This document shows positions 26,726-33,779 of a stretch of 41,929 nt of DNA, piece by piece. The notes under the pieces were generated by a model, which ran no database searches, was not told where the DNA came from, and worked only from the letters and a program-made list of their open reading frames with translations. The stretch spans positions 1 to 41,929 of the forward strand of contig CALUJS010000024.1 in the NCBI GenBank assembly GCA_944321015.1, in the 5' to 3' direction. Both the position numbers and the translations under genes were made by a program. The stretch is from an uncultured Phocaeicola sp. Its GTDB lineage: Bacteria > Bacteroidota > Bacteroidia > Bacteroidales > Bacteroidaceae. Numbering within the stretch: the stretch's first letter is position 1; each line of letters opens with the position of its first letter.

Positions 26726-28450
26726 TTATCGCTTTATGTTCACCAGCGCATTGCCGTTCTTCACCGGATTCCAACCGTCGGTTCCGGCCAACACCTCTTC
26801 GATGCCATAACCCGTGAGGTCTTTCAGTTGGTGCCCGTAGGGAGCGCGGGCTTCGGGGCGTGCGCCTTCGCCGGTGTTTTGATATTCGGCATAGGTCACC
26901 GTCTCCTCGTTGCTCTTCTTGCCCCAGTTGTTCCATCCGGCGGGAGCGATGTGTCCGCCCAGGTTGCAGCGGATGAACACGGCCTTGGCATACGGACGCC
27001 AGGGGCGGGAGAGGGCCACGCCTTCCACGCCCGGTTCGGCTGTCATCTTGCAGTCGTAGAATACGTAGCCGTACTTTTGCCCTTTGTCCGTCGAAGGAGC
27101 GGTGAGGTAGCCTTTGCTCAAGCTGTGGACGGTGCAGCGGTTGAACACGGCCGTCGACCATCCGAAGATGAAATCCACCGTGCCCTCCACGTAGCAATCC
27201 TCATAATACTGGCGGCAGCCCTTGCCGTAGGTGTAGAGCGTGTCCTGATTGCCCAGGAAGCGGCATGCCTTGAAGTAGGCGCGGTCGGCACTGACGAAGC
27301 AAGCCACGGCCTGTCCCACACGTCCGGCGGTGTTGGCAAAGGTGATGCCCTCGGCATAGAAGTCGGGCGCATAGATGTAGCAGGTCGAAGAGCCGGAGGT
27401 CGACATCTCGTCGCCCAGGCTGTTGAGCTTGCTGGCATATCCGTCGTTGATAATCACGGCACCCGTCTGACCGATGAGGGAGATGTTTATTTTGCATTCG
27501 GGCACGATGACGCGCTCCTTGTATTCGCCCGGGCGGACGAGGATGGTGGTGCGCTTGTTCTTGCGGAAGTCGGGCACGGCATTGATGGCATCCTGCACGG
27601 TGAGGAAGTCGCCGCTGCCGTCCTTGGCCACTACGAAGTCGTAATGGCGGATGCAGTGCTTCAGGGCGGGAACTGCTTCGCTCAGCGCGTCAACGGCCAG
27701 ACGGGCCACGCGTCGTGCGCCCTGTATGCTCAGGTGGGTGTTGTCCTGCCGTCCTTTCGGACAGGCGGCGCAGGTGTTGGCGGGCACCCAGCAATAGAGC
27801 GATTGGGAAGCCTCGCGCCCCATTCCCTGCACCAGGTCGTGGGTCATGCGGTTGAGGTCGACAAAGGGCACGTCAAGTTCGGCGGCTACGTTGCGCGGCG
27901 AGTCAAGATAGGCCCCGTGGGTGTCGATGAGGCTGTCGCCTTCGAGCGACGTGCCTTCCACCTTCTCGCGGCGCAGGTCGTCGTCGGCCACGGCATTTTG
28001 GTTGTCGTAGAAGTTGCGGCGCACGATGGAGTTGAACAACACGGGGATACCGCCCTTGGCGCGCGTCTCTTCAACAAAGCGGCGCAGGTTGGCGTCGAAC
28101 GTCGTGCCCGGGTCGGTGTGGCGTGTCGGGTCGTCTTTCTCATCGTTGTGGCCGAACTGGATAAACACGTAGTCGCCCGGGCGTATCCGGATGCGTACTT
28201 GCTCCCACAGTCCTTCGTCGATGAAGCTTTTCGAGCTGCGCCCGTTGCGGGCATGGTTGTCCACGCGGATGTTTTCGGTGAAGAATCCCGGGAGCATCTG
28301 TCCCCAGCCGCGTTCGGGGTTGTCGCCTTCGGTCGGCTTATTGGCCATGGTCGAGTCGCCAATGGTGAAGATGGTAATGGTGTCTTGCTCTGTGGCCGCG
28401 AGCGGCAGGAGCATCAGCAAGGCGCAGAGGGCGCACGTCAGTCTTTTCAT
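26726..28450 (-). CDS. Bimodular pectin esterase: CE12 acetylesterase plus CE8 pectinesterase
   Basis: A 574-aa secreted protein with signal peptide (residues about 1-19). The first module (25-260) is an SGNH hydrolase of the rhamnogalacturonan acetylesterase family: GDST with Ser33, GHND (100-103) and the DNTH dyad (Asp236, His239). The second (270-574) is a pectin methylesterase beta-helix: GQAVA (379-383), NQDTLY with Asp403, VDFIFG with Asp426 as nucleophile, and Arg482 in SRPWRPY. All catalytic residues are present. It would remove acetyl and methyl groups from pectin before lyases and GH105 act. Its -7 box is at 28484-28491. Confidence 0.93.
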   Translation of the reverse strand: MKRLTCALCALLMLLPLAATEQDTITIFTIGDSTMANKPTEGDNPERGWGQMLPGFFTENIRVDNHARNGRSSKSFIDEGLWEQVRIRIRPGDYVFIQFGHNDEKDDPTRHTDPGTTFDANLRRFVEETRAKGGIPVLFNSIVRRNFYDNQNAVADDDLRREKVEGTSLEGDSLIDTHGAYLDSPRNVAAELDVPFVDLNRMTHDLVQGMGREASQSLYCWVPANTCAACPKGRQDNTHLSIQGARRVARLAVDALSEAVPALKHCIRHYDFVVAKDGSGDFLTVQDAINAVPDFRKNKRTTILVRPGEYKERVIVPECKINISLIGQTGAVIINDGYASKLNSLGDEMSTSGSSTCYIYAPDFYAEGITFANTAGRVGQAVACFVSADRAYFKACRFLGNQDTLYTYGKGCRQYYEDCYVEGTVDFIFGWSTAVFNRCTVHSLSKGYLTAPSTDKGQKYGYVFYDCKMTAEPGVEGVALSRPWRPYAKAVFIRCNLGGHIAPAGWNNWGKKSNEETVTYAEYQNTGEGARPEARAPYGHQLKDLTGYGIEEVLAGTDGWNPVKNGNALVNIKR

Positions 28451-28483
28451 ATCTGTTTCGGATTATACGTTTATAATTGGGTG

Positions 28484-28543
28484 CAAAAGTAGCGGTTTTA
28501 TCTGTCATGTAGATTCGTCGTTGGGGAGAAATCGCTACTTTTG
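28484..28543. promoter_or_regulatory. Inverted pair of -7 boxes upstream of the CE12-CE8 gene
   Basis: CAAAAGTAGCG (28484-28494) and its exact inverse CGCTACTTTTG (28533-28543) place one TACTTTTG -7 box on each strand, pointing away from each other. The minus-strand box serves the esterase gene 34 bp away. The plus-strand box now faces no intact gene. Confidence 0.5.
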
Positions 28544-28588
28544 ACCTCTTACATTCACAAATCGCGTGTAATTAATAAGAGGTGGGGC

Positions 28589-28767
28589 TTACTCTTTCCA
28601 TACACCGAGGTAGTTCCAGTTATCGGGAAATCCCATGTCTTTTAACGATAATAGCTGATATTGGACAAATAATCACCAGCCAAATTTTCGTCATCCACTA
28701 TCAATCCCTTCTTTTCAAGTTTTGCGACCTGCATTTTTATTGATAATGTCTTTTTAGTATAGGGCAT
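28589..28767 (-). pseudogene. Remnant of an Abi-family (AbiD/F, Abi_2) gene
   Basis: From an ATG at 28767 the minus strand encodes 41 residues beginning MPYTKKTLSIKMQVAKLEKK and including GLIVDDENLAGDYL and NISYYR, the typical N-terminus of Abi_2 abortive-infection proteins. It then stops; the adjoining frame gives LKDMGFPDNWNYLGVWKE and a stop at 28589, matching the family's C-terminal MGFPENW end. The middle, some 200 or more codons, is gone. This is a clean internal deletion of a phage-defence-type gene. The assignment is from motif recognition. Confidence 0.6.
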
Positions 28768-28814
28768 TTTTGCTTCACAATCGTCAAGCATATCTGATAG
28801 ATATATAAAAACTC

Positions 28815-28940
28815 GAAGACCTCCCCGGGTGCGCTGTTCTGACGGGAAGCGTGGGAGGTCATATCAATACGCTTCGCCCGAGCGAGCTGCTGCGTGACGG
28901 CGAGAATATTCTTGACCGTTGCTTGAAAGCCGATAAATAA
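28815..28940 (+). other. Unidentified ORF remnant
   Basis: An open stretch of 41 codons (EDLPGCAVLTGSVGGHI, then NTLRPSELLRDGENILDRC and on to ADK) ends at a TAA at 28938. It has no start codon and has protein-like composition, so it may be the C-terminus of a lost gene. GACCTCCC (28818) and GGGAGGTC (28853) inside it can form a hairpin. I do not recognise the family. Confidence 0.25.
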
Positions 28941-28970
28941 GAACAAGCGTATGGGGTTAAAAATAAAGAA

Positions 28971-29087
28971 GGTGTGTCGAAAAGACGTTTTGTATTGATC
29001 CTTTAGACGCGGAAAACGCGGATTCTTAATTATTTATCTGCGTCATCCGTGCAATTCGCGTCTAAAAAATAGTATTTCGACACATCT
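28971..29087. repeat. Hairpin MITE, GGTGTGTCGA family (copy A)
   Basis: About 117 bp from GGTGTGTCGAAAAGACG to TATTTCGACACATC. Outer arms GGTGTGTCGAAA/TTTCGACACATC and inner arms TTAGACGCGG/CGCGTCTAA fold the element into one long hairpin around an AT-rich loop. It encodes nothing. Four more copies (B-E) occur in this window. Confidence 0.8.
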
Positions 29088-29159
29088 CCATCTACATACA
29101 CGCCCGTTCTGTTCGTGTGATTCGTCAGACACGGATATACCATTCCACATCGATAGGCA

Positions 29160-29373
29160 GGACGGTGAAGCCGTCCCACAAATGATAACCGCTGCGTGTG
29201 CGAAGCGTCACCTGCGGGACTTATCTTCACAAGGACGACGACCCCGAAGGCGGTCGAACTGTTCCCTACACCAATTCGACCTCTTCAAGGTCGTTTCCTC
29301 TTTTGTCGCATTTCCGCAGGTGTCGCATTCCGCGTCACACAGCGGTTAAGTTTGTAGGACAGCTTCGCCGTCC
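29160..29373. repeat. Large inverted repeat unit U1
   Basis: Starts GGACGGTGAAGCCGTCC and ends GGACAGCTTCGCCGTCC. The two arms of about 90-100 bp are inverted copies of each other (including ATAACCGCTG, CACCTGCGG and CGACC segments) around a loop near 29262-29275. Small local hairpins recur within the arms. U1 is the only isolated copy; six more full units lie at 37.0-39.4 kb. Confidence 0.8.
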
Positions 29374-29476
29374 CTCTGCATATGTGCCCGTCCCGTTCGT
29401 GTGATTCATCAGACGCGGGTAAATCATTGGAAACGTGTGTCATCCCTCCATGTGTAACCGTCTATTCAACATCGAA

Positions 29477-29602
29477 GGTGTGTCGAAAAGACGTTTTGTG
29501 TTGATTCTTTAGACGCAGATGACGCGGAAAACGCAGATTCTTAATTATTTATCTGCGTCATCTGCGCCAATCCGCGTCTAAAAAGTAGTATTTCGACACA
29601 TC
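29477..29602. repeat. Hairpin MITE, GGTGTGTCGA family (copy B)
   Basis: Second copy, 126 bp, with the same outer and inner arms as copy A. Copies A and B bracket unit U1 in the same order as copies D and E bracket U7. Confidence 0.8.
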
Positions 29603-29664
29603 TCCTTTATATTATCGGTGTCCGGCAAGAAGGAAGAATCGCATGTTTCTAGCCTCAAGCTATA

Positions 29665-31662
29665 TTATTTCTTTTTCACCTCTTCCAGCCAGGGTAGGTT
29701 GAAGCGGTAGTAGAACCGGCTGCTTACGAGATGTATCATGCCGTCGGGCGTTTGTGTGGCGGCCAGGTAGCCGCGCGGTTCGGCATGCGTGTCGTCGGCT
29801 TCGAACCATTGTGTCCATGCTCCGGCGTTCAGCAGTTCGTGGCGGCCGTCGGTGAGCAGGCGGCGCGTCTCCCACGTGCGGCCCTCGTCGTAGGACACGG
29901 CGGCATAGAGTCCGTGGCCGCGATAGCGCGTGCCGTCGGGACGGGTGAACCACAGTTCGCTGTCGCGGTCGGACGTGCGGAAGGGATGGCCCGTGAACGA
30001 GACGAGCAACAGCGGACCTTCCTTCAGACGCATCAGCACGAGGCGTTGACCGCCGTCGATGGGCGGGAGCGGAGAGGCGTGGTAGGTCCACGTCTTGCCC
30101 ATGTTGTCCGAGATGCTGACGGGCATACGCAGGCGGCCTTCAGCGTCCTTGATGTTGTTGTTGCGTCCCATGGCCATGAGGCGGCCGTCGCGCAGCTGCA
30201 CCACGCCGGCATGTATGCCCGCAATGGTTGTCCCTTTGGCTCCTTCGGCAAACTTCGGCAGGGGGGCGCCGTCCCACGGGTCGGTCCACGTCTGTCCTTT
30301 GTCTTTGCTGATGTGGATGGCCGCGCCGTCGCTACCGCCCGAACCTGCGTCGCACGCTTGGACAATCCACCCCTCGCGGGTCATCATCGTGCCGGCGATG
30401 ACCTGATGGCGCAAGGTGTGTTCGGGGGCGATGAGGCGGGGCTTGGACCACGTGGCGCCGTTGTCGGTGCTTGTGCGCAGCGTCATGGCCAGATTCTTCC
30501 AGCCGCCGAGAGCCTCCACGCCGTTGATGTGATAGAGCGTGCCTTGCCCGTCGTTGAGCAGGGCCGAGCCGGTCATGTTGCGGTCGGGCACTTTGTAGAA
30601 CAGGCGGGCCGGTTCCCACTCGCGGCTGCCTTTGCGCAGGCGGGATGAGAGCACCGTCAGCTCGCGTCCTTTCTCATCGTCTGTCGAGAACCAGATGGCC
30701 AGCAGGTCACCATTGTCGCACCACGTGATGGCGGGCTGATGGTTGTGGCTGTAGAAGGGCGTGCCCGAGCCGGGCGTGGGCGCGTTCACATAGACGATGT
30801 ACGGCTCGAACACAGGGCGGTCGGTGTGCTGCGCTTCCCAGTCGCACGCTTCGTGGCTCACGCCGACGGCATACGCGTCGGGCACCACGGGCAGCGGCTC
30901 GGTTGTCGGATAGTCGGCCTGCACCACGCGGAAGCCCACGTTGTAGCACATGTCTTCCGGAATCATGGCCGAGCGGTTGCCCGAGCGCAGGTAGTTGGCC
31001 GGCGTGTTGTGGCTTCCGCCGCGCGTCACGCGGTAGTCGCCGTCGGCATAGCCCACGGGGTCTGTCTGCCAGCCGGGCATGTAGGGCCCGTACCAGTCGG
31101 CGCACCATTCCTCCACGTTGCCGCTCATGTCGTACAGTCCCCACGGGTTGGCGGGCTGTTGTGCCACCTGCAGCGACACGGCCTTGGGCGACGTGGCCAC
31201 CACCTGATTCTTGTCGTAGGGTTTCAGCAGTTTGTCGCCCATCCAGAAGTTCCAGAGCGTCCCGGCGCGGCAGGCATATTCCCATTCGGCTTCCGTCGGC
31301 AGGCGGTAGGTCTTTCCTTCTTTCTCGGAGAGCCAGCGGCAGAAAGCCACGGCGTCATCATAGCTCACGAAGACCACTGCTTCGTCGTCGCCCGTTGAGA
31401 AGCCGCGCTTGCCGCGCAGTTCGCGGTGCTCGGGCCGGAATTGTTCATACTGTGCGTTGGTCACTTCGGTCACGCCCATGCGGAAGGGGCGCGAAATGGT
31501 CACCCTGTGCATGGGTGCTTCGTCATAGTTCTCTCCTGCGCCCGTGCCGCCCATCCAGAACGTTCCGGCGGGAATTTCCACGGTGGGGATAAACTCCTGT
31601 TGTGCCTGTGCGGAAAGAGAGGCAGTCAGTAGGAGGGAGAGGAATGCCAAGTTACTTTTCAT
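29665..31662 (-). CDS. FGE-fold (SUMF1-like) plus sialidase-fold protein
   Basis: A 665-aa secreted protein (signal peptide about 1-20) with two domains. Residues about 24-248 are a formylglycine-generating-enzyme-like fold: IPAGTFWMGG, RLPTEAEWEYACRAG, YDMSGNVEEWCADW, RGGSHNTPANYLRSGNR and NVGFRVV. The two redox cysteines of true FGE (in the GGS...C...C stretch) are absent, so sulfatase maturation is unlikely. Residues about 280-660 are a six-bladed sialidase-type propeller with Asp-box repeats (STDNGATW, SKDKGQTW, SDNMGKTW, SYDEGRTW). In a pectin locus it may be a glycan hydrolase rather than a sialidase. It lies downstream of the GH105-CE8 genes. Confidence 0.87.
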   Translation of the reverse strand: MKSNLAFLSLLLTASLSAQAQQEFIPTVEIPAGTFWMGGTGAGENYDEAPMHRVTISRPFRMGVTEVTNAQYEQFRPEHRELRGKRGFSTGDDEAVVFVSYDDAVAFCRWLSEKEGKTYRLPTEAEWEYACRAGTLWNFWMGDKLLKPYDKNQVVATSPKAVSLQVAQQPANPWGLYDMSGNVEEWCADWYGPYMPGWQTDPVGYADGDYRVTRGGSHNTPANYLRSGNRSAMIPEDMCYNVGFRVVQADYPTTEPLPVVPDAYAVGVSHEACDWEAQHTDRPVFEPYIVYVNAPTPGSGTPFYSHNHQPAITWCDNGDLLAIWFSTDDEKGRELTVLSSRLRKGSREWEPARLFYKVPDRNMTGSALLNDGQGTLYHINGVEALGGWKNLAMTLRTSTDNGATWSKPRLIAPEHTLRHQVIAGTMMTREGWIVQACDAGSGGSDGAAIHISKDKGQTWTDPWDGAPLPKFAEGAKGTTIAGIHAGVVQLRDGRLMAMGRNNNIKDAEGRLRMPVSISDNMGKTWTYHASPLPPIDGGQRLVLMRLKEGPLLLVSFTGHPFRTSDRDSELWFTRPDGTRYRGHGLYAAVSYDEGRTWETRRLLTDGRHELLNAGAWTQWFEADDTHAEPRGYLAATQTPDGMIHLVSSRFYYRFNLPWLEEVKKK

Positions 31663-31664
31663 CG

Positions 31665-31700
31665 CTTTCTATTGGTATGTTTGGGGGTTAATCATGCATA
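31665..31700. repeat. 35-bp direct repeat flanking the toxin-antitoxin insert (intact copy)
   Basis: CTTTCTATTGGTATGTTTGG followed by GGGTTAATCATGCAT recurs at 32561-32586 plus 32779-32791 with a few mismatches; there it is split by a MITE. The two copies flank the GNAT/antitoxin pair, suggesting an insertion or duplication between the CE8 and FGE-sialidase genes. Confidence 0.65.
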
Positions 31701-31725
31701 AAAGCTTAATTTTTTACTGTAATTT

Positions 31726-32325
31726 TCACTTCCTTTTCAAATCAAAATACAGCAAACGAGTTTTCAGATGCTCGTCTTGTGGAATATCGTAATACTGCTT
31801 TTCTATCTCTTCCGTCTTATATAGAGGAACAAAACCGTTCCTCTCATAATATCGAAGCACCTTTTCTTCATTATAAGCATCCACCACGATGAAACGGCAT
31901 CCGGTCTTGTTGTCTTCATGCCGGAACCAGTCCTTTATAAAAGACATCAGTTGTCGCCCGATATGGCTCGGCGTGTCCTGAAATTCACGGTTGACACCCA
32001 ATCTTCCAATCAGTACAGCCGGATAACTGCGTCCTCTCTTTGGGTTTACAATGTTGCGATGGAAGCGGTTTTTATCATTGGATGACATCAGTTTGGTTTT
32101 GATACTGTCATTCGACAATGTGAATAATGCCACAATGCGGTGTGGGGCTTCTGTAGTTATCCAACAATAAGTTTTTCCCAACAGTTCTTCCGCATACAAA
32201 TCGGCATCATTGTGGAAGAAATCGTCAAGGTCTTCCACCCCACAACTGAAAGGAAAGCAATTTTCATGCACTTCCTTGTTGTAGGCGAGCATGACGCAAT
32301 CATCGTATAAGGAAATCTCCCTCAT
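31726..32325 (-). CDS. GNAT-family acetyltransferase, probable toxin
   Basis: A 199-aa protein resembling the TacT/AtaT-type GNAT toxins that acetylate aminoacyl-tRNA. Typical segments are FSCGVEDLDDFF near residues 26-37, the core strand AVLIGRLGVNREFQ (103-116), the acetyl-CoA loop region QDTPSHIGRQL (116-126) and RYYERNGFVPL (158-168) with the conserved Tyr and GF end. The pyrophosphate loop is less glycine-rich than usual. It begins 2 nt after a 55-aa antitoxin-like gene. Toxin activity is inferred from family and context. Confidence 0.78.
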   Translation of the reverse strand: MREISLYDDCVMLAYNKEVHENCFPFSCGVEDLDDFFHNDADLYAEELLGKTYCWITTEAPHRIVALFTLSNDSIKTKLMSSNDKNRFHRNIVNPKRGRSYPAVLIGRLGVNREFQDTPSHIGRQLMSFIKDWFRHEDNKTGCRFIVVDAYNEEKVLRYYERNGFVPLYKTEEIEKQYYDIPQDEHLKTRLLYFDLKRK

Positions 32326-32327
32326 TG

Positions 32328-32495
32328 TCAGTTGAATTTGAATGAGCGGGATTTTTCCAGCACTTTCTGCAACCGTTTCTTGGCAGAATCAGACAAACGG
32401 GGCGTTGCTTTTACAGCGTTCTCGTCGGCACTGCGCACAAATTCTTCTGCCGTGGTGCCTTCCAAAACCGGGATGTTTTTTATCGTTATGGCCAT
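32328..32495 (-). CDS. Small antitoxin-like protein
   Basis: A 55-aa ORF starting MAITIKNIPVLEGTTAEEFV and ending RSFKFN, with a short beta-like start typical of ribbon-helix-helix DNA-binding antitoxins and a charged helical C-terminus (LSDSAKKRLQKVLEK). Its stop is 2 nt upstream of the GNAT ATG, the usual antitoxin-then-toxin order. It was too short for simple ORF listing. The family name is not certain. Confidence 0.7.
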   Translation of the reverse strand: MAITIKNIPVLEGTTAEEFVRSADENAVKATPRLSDSAKKRLQKVLEKSRSFKFN

Positions 32496-32538
32496 AATCG
32501 TAATTTTTATGCGAATGTACTACTTAATTACCACACAG

Positions 32539-32545
32539 CAAAATA
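32539..32545 (-). promoter_or_regulatory. Possible -7 box of the antitoxin-toxin pair
   Basis: The minus strand reads TATTTTG, one base short of TAnnTTTG, 44 bp upstream of the antitoxin ATG. The same variant precedes the EF-G2 gene. Confidence 0.35.
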
Positions 32546-32586
32546 GTGTAAGACTTTTAGCTTTCTATCGGTATGTTGGGGTTTAA

Positions 32587-32778
32587 CCCCAATCGGTCAT
32601 TAGACCGCATTAGGAACATTACTGCTCCGGGGTGAAGCTCTTTAGGCATCTTGTCCACTTCTGTCAGCATCTTGTTTTCCGTGCCGCCTCGACGTAGCCC
32701 GCTACGCCTTCGACGACGCGGAAAACAATCTGCAAGACATAAGTAAGCAATCTACCTAAAGTCTAATAACCGGTTGGG
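32587..32778. mobile_element. TTTAA-duplicating MITE, copy 1
   Basis: A non-coding element of about 192 bp with terminal inverted repeats (CCCCAATCGGTCATTAGAC at the left; GTCTAATAACCGGTTGGG at the right) and an internal palindrome GTAGCCCGCTAC. TTTAA flanks both ends as a target duplication. A second copy in opposite orientation lies at 40.56-40.76 kb. It splits the second copy of the 35-bp direct repeat, whose unsplit form is at 31665-31700. Confidence 0.8.
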
Positions 32779-32791
32779 TTTTAATCATGCA

Positions 32792-33763
32792 TTATTTTGT
32801 CGGATTCCAGGTGTTGTTGATGGTGAATACGCGTTCCGGAGTGATTTGGGCGGCTTCCTTGTCGGTCAGCTGGCGGCTCCAGGGAGCGCGTTCTCTCGTG
32901 TTTGCTCCGGCTCCCGTGTTGTTGTATTCGGCGTAGCGTGCCGTTTGCTCGTTGGTGGGTTTGCCCCAGTTGTGCCATCCTTTGGCCACGATGTGGCTGC
33001 CCAGCTCGCAGTTCATGAAGAGGGTGTAGCCGTAGGGACGCCAGGGACGGCCCAGACAAACGCGGGTGATGCCCGGTGCCGCGATGAGCTTGCAATGGTT
33101 GAACACGTAGCCGAAGGCAATGTCTTTGGGCGTGGAGGCGGCGGTCACGTAGGAATCGCGCTTGCTGCAGATGGTGCACCCCTCGAACCATGCCGTCGAC
33201 GGGCCGAAGATGAAGTCGGTGGTACCCTCGATGTAGCAATCGGCGAAATAGAGGCGCGTACCGGCCACGCCGGTGTAGATGGTGTCCTGATTGCCCAGGA
33301 TGCGGCAGTTGATGAACTTCAGGCGGTCGCCTTCGGTATGCAGGGCCACGGCCTGTCCACGCTGTGCGGCATTGTTTTCGATGGTGATGTTTTTAAAGGT
33401 GATGTCGTTGCCTTCCACTTTCACCGTATAGGTGCGGAATGTTCCCATGGGTACGCCGTGCCCGGTCAGGCGGATGTTGGCATGGTCGTCATAGGTGATG
33501 ATGGTCTCGTCGCGGTCTTCGCCCAGAATCTCGATGTTGGTCAACCAGGAGGGGACGATGACTTTTTCCTTGTAAGTACCCTTCTTGACGAAGATTACTT
33601 TGTGATAGTCCATGAAGGCGCGACAGTCTTCCAGGGCTTCCCAGATGGTACGGAACTTGCCCGAACCGTCGCGGGCCACGACCAGAGTGTCAGGCGTGTC
33701 GGTGGCTGCATATCCGGATGCACACGCCAACAGGCCGATGAGTAAAATCCAAAGCTGTTTCAT
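32792..33763 (-). CDS. Pectinesterase, CE8
   Basis: A 323-aa secreted pectin methylesterase (signal peptide about 1-19), removing methyl groups from homogalacturonan in the periplasm or at the surface. The beta-helix carries GQAVA (136-140), NQDTIY with Asp160, TDFIFG with Asp183 as nucleophile and Arg239 in GRPWRPY. The ATG at 33763 is preferred because it follows the GH105 stop by 16 bp, shares its ACAACTATGAAAC start context and is followed directly by the signal peptide; the longer frame would overlap GH105. It is a single-module relative of the second half of the CE12-CE8 protein. Confidence 0.93.
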   Translation of the reverse strand: MKQLWILLIGLLACASGYAATDTPDTLVVARDGSGKFRTIWEALEDCRAFMDYHKVIFVKKGTYKEKVIVPSWLTNIEILGEDRDETIITYDDHANIRLTGHGVPMGTFRTYTVKVEGNDITFKNITIENNAAQRGQAVALHTEGDRLKFINCRILGNQDTIYTGVAGTRLYFADCYIEGTTDFIFGPSTAWFEGCTICSKRDSYVTAASTPKDIAFGYVFNHCKLIAAPGITRVCLGRPWRPYGYTLFMNCELGSHIVAKGWHNWGKPTNEQTARYAEYNNTGAGANTRERAPWSRQLTDKEAAQITPERVFTINNTWNPTK

Positions 33764-33779
33764 AGTTGTATGATATGTT

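Noticed and set aside
26672..28492. 606-codon plus-strand ORF opposite the CE12-CE8 gene
   Set aside because: Antisense shadow of a gene with all catalytic motifs present; the plus-strand protein is low-complexity in Ala, Val, Gly and His.
29665..31662. Sulfatase-maturing enzyme
   Set aside because: The two cysteines required for formylglycine generation are missing from the FGE-like domain.
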